Assembly (NCBI GenBank): GCA_027001345.1 | Contig: JALTMS010000629.1 | Span: 1 to 10,090, forward strand | Origin: Acidobacteriota bacterium | GTDB taxonomy: Bacteria > Acidobacteriota > Polarisedimenticolia > J045 | Direction of reading: 5' to 3' | DNA: 10,090 bases | Part shown: piece after piece, positions 7,201-10,090 of the stretch | Layout of the letters: the number at the start of each line of letters is the position of its first letter | Numbering within the stretch: the first letter of the stretch is position 1 | The notes under the pieces: model-generated | What the model was told of the DNA's origin: nothing | Databases searched by the model: none | The model's input: only the letters and a program-made list of their open reading frames with translations | Program-made: the position numbers and the translations under genes

Positions 7201-7268
7201 ATCGACGCTTTGCCGGCCGGGGCGTGCAGATCCTCCAGGGCACGCCGACCTCCCGCCAACCGGGAGTC
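7181..7268. repeat. Three adjacent inverted repeats in the divergent control region
   Basis: Three back-to-back inverted repeats fill this stretch. The first, at 7181-7220, has outer arms CCGGCC/GGCCGG and inner arms AGCGT/ACGCT. The second, at 7221-7246, has perfect 7-bp arms GGCGTGC/GCACGCC around a 12-nt loop. The third, at 7247-7268, has GAC-TCCCG/CGGGA-GTC arms with one bulged C. All lie upstream of both predicted start sites, so they are more likely DNA-level sites than leader RNA structures, unless another promoter exists. The function is unknown. Confidence 0.5.
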
Positions 7269-7289
7269 TCCGGGGAGTGTATCAGTCAA

Positions 7290-7313
7290 TTCGTTATTTC
7301 GCAAAATAACGAA
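7290..7313. promoter_or_regulatory. Probable ArsR operator
   Basis: Perfect 10-bp arms TTCGTTATTT (7290-7299) and AAATAACGAA (7304-7313) flank a 4-nt centre CGCA. This AT-rich palindrome stands out in GC-rich DNA. It overlaps the -35 of the arsC promoter and precedes an operon that encodes its own ArsR repressor, the classic autoregulated arrangement. Binding by ArsR would block RNA polymerase until arsenite is bound. Confidence 0.8.
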
Positions 7314-7325
7314 ATGTGTTCTAAT
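7298..7325 (+). promoter_or_regulatory. Promoter of the arsC-arsR-acr3 operon
   Basis: The -10 TCTAAT (7320-7325) matches the sigma-70 consensus at five of six bases. A -35 TTCGCA (7298-7303) matches at four of six with a 16-bp spacer. Transcription would begin near 7332, giving a leader of about 18 nt that carries GAGGAG (7335-7340). The -35 falls within the ArsR palindrome, which explains repression by steric block. Confidence 0.6.
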
Positions 7326-7349
7326 GCTTCCCTCGAGGAGGATAGCGAG

Positions 7350-7796
7350 ATGAGCGCCACCGACCAGCGGCCCACGGTCCTGTTTCTCTGCACGGGCAAT
7401 TCGGCGCGTAGCCAGCTTGCCGAGGCCCTGCTGCGGCACCTGTCTGCCGACCGCTTCGTCGCCCTGAGTGCCGGCACCCGGCCCGCCGCCAAGGTGCACC
7501 CTCTGGCCCTGGCGGTGCTCGAGGAACGGGGGATTCCGACCGACGGACTGACCCCCAAGACTGTCGAGGCCATCCGCCAGACGCATGAAGTGGACCATCT
7601 GATCACGGTCTGCGCCGCCGCTGCCGAGGCCTGTCCCATCTCCGGGGAGGGGCGCGGAGGGGAGCACTGGCCGATCGACGACCCCGCAGCGGCAGTGGGC
7701 TCCGAGAGCGAGCGTCTCGATGTTTTCCGAGCCACGCTCGCCACCATCGAGCAGCGTCTCCGGCGCTGGCTGGAGCAGGACCATGACCGCCGCTGA
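7350..7796 (+). CDS. arsC: Arsenate reductase, thioredoxin-coupled LMW-phosphatase type
   Basis: A 148-aa cytoplasmic enzyme that reduces arsenate to arsenite. It has the low-molecular-weight phosphatase fold, with the P-loop CTGNSAR (14-20) giving nucleophile Cys14 and Arg20. Cys88 and Cys95, spaced seven apart, match the resolving pair of Staphylococcus-type ArsC (Cys82/Cys89), so thioredoxin is the expected reductant. The general acid lies in WPIDDPA (Asp110 or Asp111). All catalytic residues are present. The start at 7350 has GAGGAG 9 nt upstream; the open frame to the left has no homology and crosses the promoter. The end overlaps arsR by 14 bp. It is the first gene of the ars operon and is controlled by the upstream palindrome. 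The three redox cysteines argue against a plain protein-tyrosine phosphatase. Confidence 0.95.
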   Translation: MSATDQRPTVLFLCTGNSARSQLAEALLRHLSADRFVALSAGTRPAAKVHPLALAVLEERGIPTDGLTPKTVEAIRQTHEVDHLITVCAAAAEACPISGEGRGGEHWPIDDPAAAVGSESERLDVFRATLATIEQRLRRWLEQDHDRR

Positions 7797-8196
7797 TCGC
7801 CTGTCCGATCCCGGAGATCTGGAAAGCGTGGCGCTCAGGGCTCGGGCGCTGGGGCATCCGGCGCGACTGCGCATCCTTGCCCTGCTCGAGGGTCGCGAGA
7901 TCTGCGTCTGCCAGATCACGGCCATCGTCGATCTGGCGCCGGCGACCATCTCGGCGCACCTGCGACAGCTCCGTCTGGCGGGGTTGATCGAGCAGACTCG
8001 GCGCGGACGCTGGATCTGGCTGCGGGCTGCGGGCTCGGCGGCGGCGCGAAGCTGGATTCGGCTGGCTCTCGATGCTCTCGAAGGCGACGCGACTCTCGCC
8101 GAGGACAGGCGGCGTCTCGAGCAGGCGATGCGCCCGGGGGACGCGGCGGGCTGCACCATTCATTCCCTTTCTCGATCGGAGGCTGAAGAACAGTGA
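7783..8196 (+). CDS. arsR: ArsR-family arsenite-responsive repressor
   Basis: A 137-aa winged-helix repressor of the ArsR/SmtB family. Residues 19-36 (RARALGHPARLRILALLE) are the usual dimer and first helix region. EICVCQI (39-45) carries the arsenite-binding CVC pair (Cys41, Cys43) of the alpha-3 type. The recognition helix is about 52-64 (APATISAHLRQLR), and the wing is near 72-80. The E. coli-type third Cys three residues after the CVC pair is replaced by Thr46; Cys124 near the C-terminus could be a third ligand. The start at 7783 has GGAG 7 nt upstream and overlaps the arsC end by 14 bp; the longer frame upstream is inside arsC. The stop overlaps acr3 as GTGA. It is expected to bind the 7290-7313 palindrome and autoregulate the operon. 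Confidence 0.93.
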   Translation: MTAADRLSDPGDLESVALRARALGHPARLRILALLEGREICVCQITAIVDLAPATISAHLRQLRLAGLIEQTRRGRWIWLRAAGSAAARSWIRLALDALEGDATLAEDRRRLEQAMRPGDAAGCTIHSLSRSEAEEQ

Positions 8197-9254
8197 ACGT
8201 CTCTCCCGCATCTCGACTGAGCTTTCTCGATCGCTACCTGACCGTCTGGATCTTCGCCGCGATGCTGGTCGGCGTCGGCTCCGGCTGGGCCTGGCCCCGG
8301 CTCGCGGCACTGTGGGATCACCTGTCGGTGGGCACGACGAACGTGCCGATCGCCGTGGGCCTGATCCTGATGATGTATCCCCCGCTGGCGAAGGTGCGCT
8401 ACGAGGAACTCGGCCGGGTCTTTCGCGACTGGCGCGTGCTGCTTCTCTCCCTGGTGCAGAACTGGATTGTCGGGCCCCTGCTGATGTTCGGTCTGGCGGT
8501 GGCCTTCCTTTCGGGCTATCCCGAGTACATGGTGGGAGTGATCCTGATCGGCCTGGCTCGCTGCATCGCGATGGTCATCGTCTGGAACGACCTGGCGGGA
8601 GGCAGCGCGGAATACTGCGCAGGTCTGGTGGCGCTCAACTCGATCTTCCAGGTGCTTTTCTACTCCGCCTTCGCCTGGCTGTTCATCACCGTCCTGCCCG
8701 CCTGGATCGGTCTCGAAGGGCTACAGGTGCATGTCACCATGGGTCAGATTGCTCGGTCGGTCTTCATCTACCTCGGGATTCCCTTCATCGCCGGTGCACT
8801 GACCCGCTGGTGGCTGGTGGCTCGCCGAGGCAAGCAGTGGTACCACGAGCGCTTCGTGCCGGCGATCTCGCCCCTGACTCTGGTGGCGTTGCTGTTCACC
8901 ATCGTCGTGATGTTCTCGCTCAAGGGGGAGGTGATCGTGCGCCTGCCCCTGGACGTGGTGCGAGTGGCCGTGCCGCTGCTGATCTACTTCGTGGTGGTCT
9001 TCCTCGTCTCTTTTGCCATGGCCTGGAAGATGGGTGCCGATTACCAGCGCTCGGTCTCGCTTTCTTTCACCGCGGCATCGAACAACTTCGAGCTGGCGAT
9101 TGCCGTGGCCATCGCCACCTTCGGCATCGACCACGGCGCGGCCTTCGCTGCCGTCATCGGTCCGCTCGTGGAAGTGCCCGTGCTGATCGGCCTGGTCAAC
9201 GTGGCCCTCTTCTTCCGCCGCCGCTTCTTCACCGCCGAGGGCCAGCCCGCCTGA
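8193..9254 (+). CDS. acr3: Arsenite efflux permease, ACR3 family
   Basis: A 353-aa inner-membrane arsenite exporter with about ten hydrophobic segments, normal length for bacterial ACR3 (also called arsB in some annotations, though not the ArsB family). GLARCIAMVIVWNDLAGG (120-137) carries the family's essential Cys (Cys124 here). SFTAASNNFELAIAVAIATFG (291-311) and GPLVEVPVLIGLV (323-335), with the conserved Glu327, are diagnostic. The start is GTG at 8193, overlapping the arsR stop as GTGA, with GGAGG 10 nt upstream, so translation is probably coupled to arsR. It works with ArsC: arsenate is reduced, then arsenite is exported by membrane potential or proton exchange. No ArsA ATPase or ArsD is present. 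All motif residues are intact. Confidence 0.95.
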   Translation: MNVSPASRLSFLDRYLTVWIFAAMLVGVGSGWAWPRLAALWDHLSVGTTNVPIAVGLILMMYPPLAKVRYEELGRVFRDWRVLLLSLVQNWIVGPLLMFGLAVAFLSGYPEYMVGVILIGLARCIAMVIVWNDLAGGSAEYCAGLVALNSIFQVLFYSAFAWLFITVLPAWIGLEGLQVHVTMGQIARSVFIYLGIPFIAGALTRWWLVARRGKQWYHERFVPAISPLTLVALLFTIVVMFSLKGEVIVRLPLDVVRVAVPLLIYFVVVFLVSFAMAWKMGADYQRSVSLSFTAASNNFELAIAVAIATFGIDHGAAFAAVIGPLVEVPVLIGLVNVALFFRRRFFTAEGQPA

Positions 9255-9255
9255 C

Positions 9256-9279
9256 GAGCCCGGGCCGAACCCGGTGCTC
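9256..9279. terminator. Candidate bidirectional terminator hairpin
   Basis: Only 30 bp separate the acr3 stop from the convergent CoA-transferase stop. GAGC-CCGGG (9256-9264) pairs with CCCGG-t-GCTC (9270-9279), giving a 9-bp stem with one bulged T and a 5-nt loop. Its position between convergent genes supports termination in both directions, but no T-run follows, so it may act only as a pause or RNA 3'-end stabiliser. Confidence 0.45.
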
Positions 9280-9284
9280 ACCAC

Positions 9285-10090
9285 TCAGCAGAAGATGCCT
9301 CTTTCGCGGGCGGCGGTTTCGAGGTCTGCGCGGAAATCAGGGTGGGCGATCTGGATCAGCGCCTCGCAGCGCTCACGCAGGTTCTTGCCGAAGAGGTGAG
9401 CGATGCCCCACTCGGTGACCACGTAGTGCACGTCGGCGCGAGTGGTGACCACCCCCGCTCCCTTCTGCAAGAAGGGAACGATCCTCGATTGCTGGCCCTT
9501 GCGTGCTGTCGAGGGCAGCGCGATGACCGGCTTGCCGCCCCTGGCCTTGGCCGCGCCGCGGATGAAATCGACCTGTCCGCCGAAGCCGGAGTAGATCCGC
9601 GGTCCGATCGAATCCGAGCAGATCTGGCCGGTCAGGTCGATCTCGATGGCCGAGTTGATCGCCACCATGTTCTCGTTCTGGCTGACCACGAAGGGGTCGT
9701 TGACGTAGTCGCAGGGGTGAGCCTCGATCATCGGATTGTTGTCGAGGAAATCATAGAGTTGCTGTGATCCGAGAGCGAAGGTGATCACCACCTTGCCCTG
9801 GTGCAGGGACTTGCGGGCGCCGGTGATCACGCCGCGCTCGATGGCGTGCATGCAGCCGTCCGAGATCATCTCGGTGTGGACCCCGAGATCCTTGATCCCG
9901 TCGAGCGATTCGTAGACCGCATCGGGGATGCCGCCGATGCCCATCTGCAGCGTACAGCCATCTTCGATCAGCGGAAGGATGTTCTGGCCGATCTGGCGTT
10001 CGATTTCGGAGACCGGCCGGGCGGCCAGTTCCGGCAGAGGCTCGGTGTGCTCGACGATCGCATCGACCCGGCTGACGTGAATGAAGGAGT
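9285..10090 (-). CDS. Acetyl-CoA hydrolase / 4-hydroxybutyrate CoA-transferase family, 3' part
   Basis: The frame runs off the right edge; 267 C-terminal residues are visible of a family usually about 430 long. The enzyme moves CoA between acyl groups (acetate, butyrate, 4-hydroxybutyrate or similar). Visible family features, in order: IHVSRVDAIVEHTEPLPEL near the edge; GIGGIPDAV; a conserved AIEIDL segment whose Glu (codon 9642-9644) is the likely catalytic residue that forms the glutamyl-CoA thioester; SIGPRIYSGFGGQVDF, the CoA-binding glycine motif; and VTEWGIAHLFGKNLRERCEALIQIAHPDFR near the C-terminus. The ATG at 9944 is internal, because homology continues to the window edge. The substrate cannot be told from this part. 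It is convergent with acr3 and appears to be ordinary metabolism outside the resistance island. Confidence 0.9.
   Translation of the reverse strand, partial: SFIHVSRVDAIVEHTEPLPELAARPVSEIERQIGQNILPLIEDGCTLQMGIGGIPDAVYESLDGIKDLGVHTEMISDGCMHAIERGVITGARKSLHQGKVVITFALGSQQLYDFLDNNPMIEAHPCDYVNDPFVVSQNENMVAINSAIEIDLTGQICSDSIGPRIYSGFGGQVDFIRGAAKARGGKPVIALPSTARKGQQSRIVPFLQKGAGVVTTRADVHYVVTEWGIAHLFGKNLRERCEALIQIAHPDFRADLETAARERGIFC

Noticed and set aside
7197..8159. A 320-codon minus-strand open frame opposite arsC and arsR
   Set aside because: The plus-strand genes have intact catalytic and DNA-binding motifs; the antisense product is Arg/Ser/Ala-rich without recognisable domains and crosses the ars promoter.
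1..10090. CRISPR array or tandem repeat
   Set aside because: No regularly spaced direct repeats were seen on reading either strand.

Overview
The window is GC-rich, densely coded bacterial DNA. Lipoprotein and outer-membrane signal sequences plus a complete RND/MFP/OMF efflux set point to a Gram-negative host. The phylum cannot be fixed from sequence alone; an Acidobacteriota-, Myxococcota- or Desulfobacterota-like lineage is only a guess. The core is a metal and metalloid resistance island made of two divergent operons that share a 205-bp control region (7145-7349).

Leftward (minus-strand) operon, 7144 down to 397: a 148-aa Cys-containing exported protein of unknown function, a TolC/CzcC-type outer-membrane factor, a CzcB/CusB-type lipoprotein adaptor with a His/Glu/Asp-rich N-terminus, a CzcA-type heavy-metal RND pump, and a PII-like signalling protein. 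czcC and czcB overlap by an ATGA, and czcB and czcA are 10 bp apart. The RND pump keeps the Asp-Asp-Glu set of TM4 that marks divalent-cation (Zn/Co/Cd/Ni) exporters and differs from the Cu/Ag CusA type. The PII protein keeps the B-loop signature but has no T-loop tyrosine, which fits the PII-NG type reported beside metal-efflux genes. A very GC-rich 11-bp stem lies between the pump and PII genes.

Rightward (plus-strand) operon, 7350 to 9254: arsC (thioredoxin-type arsenate reductase), arsR (CVC-type arsenite-responsive repressor) and acr3 (arsenite permease, GTG start). The coding regions overlap by 14 and 4 bp. Upstream is a 10-bp-arm palindrome (7290-7313) overlapping the -35 of a good promoter, which is the expected ArsR operator. 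Arsenate is reduced to arsenite by ArsC, ArsR releases DNA when it binds arsenite, and Acr3 exports the arsenite.

Flanks: bases 1-75 hold the 3' end of an unidentified plus-strand gene, followed by about 320 bp with no recognisable gene. On the right, convergent with acr3 across a hairpin, is the 3' part of a 4-hydroxybutyrate/acetyl-CoA-transferase family gene, which looks like metabolic chromosome rather than part of the island. No rRNA, tRNA, CRISPR, insertion sequence or phage gene was recognised. The most interesting items are the PII-like protein at the end of an efflux operon, the uncharacterised Cys-rich exported protein at its head, and the run of consecutive inverted repeats between the two promoters.
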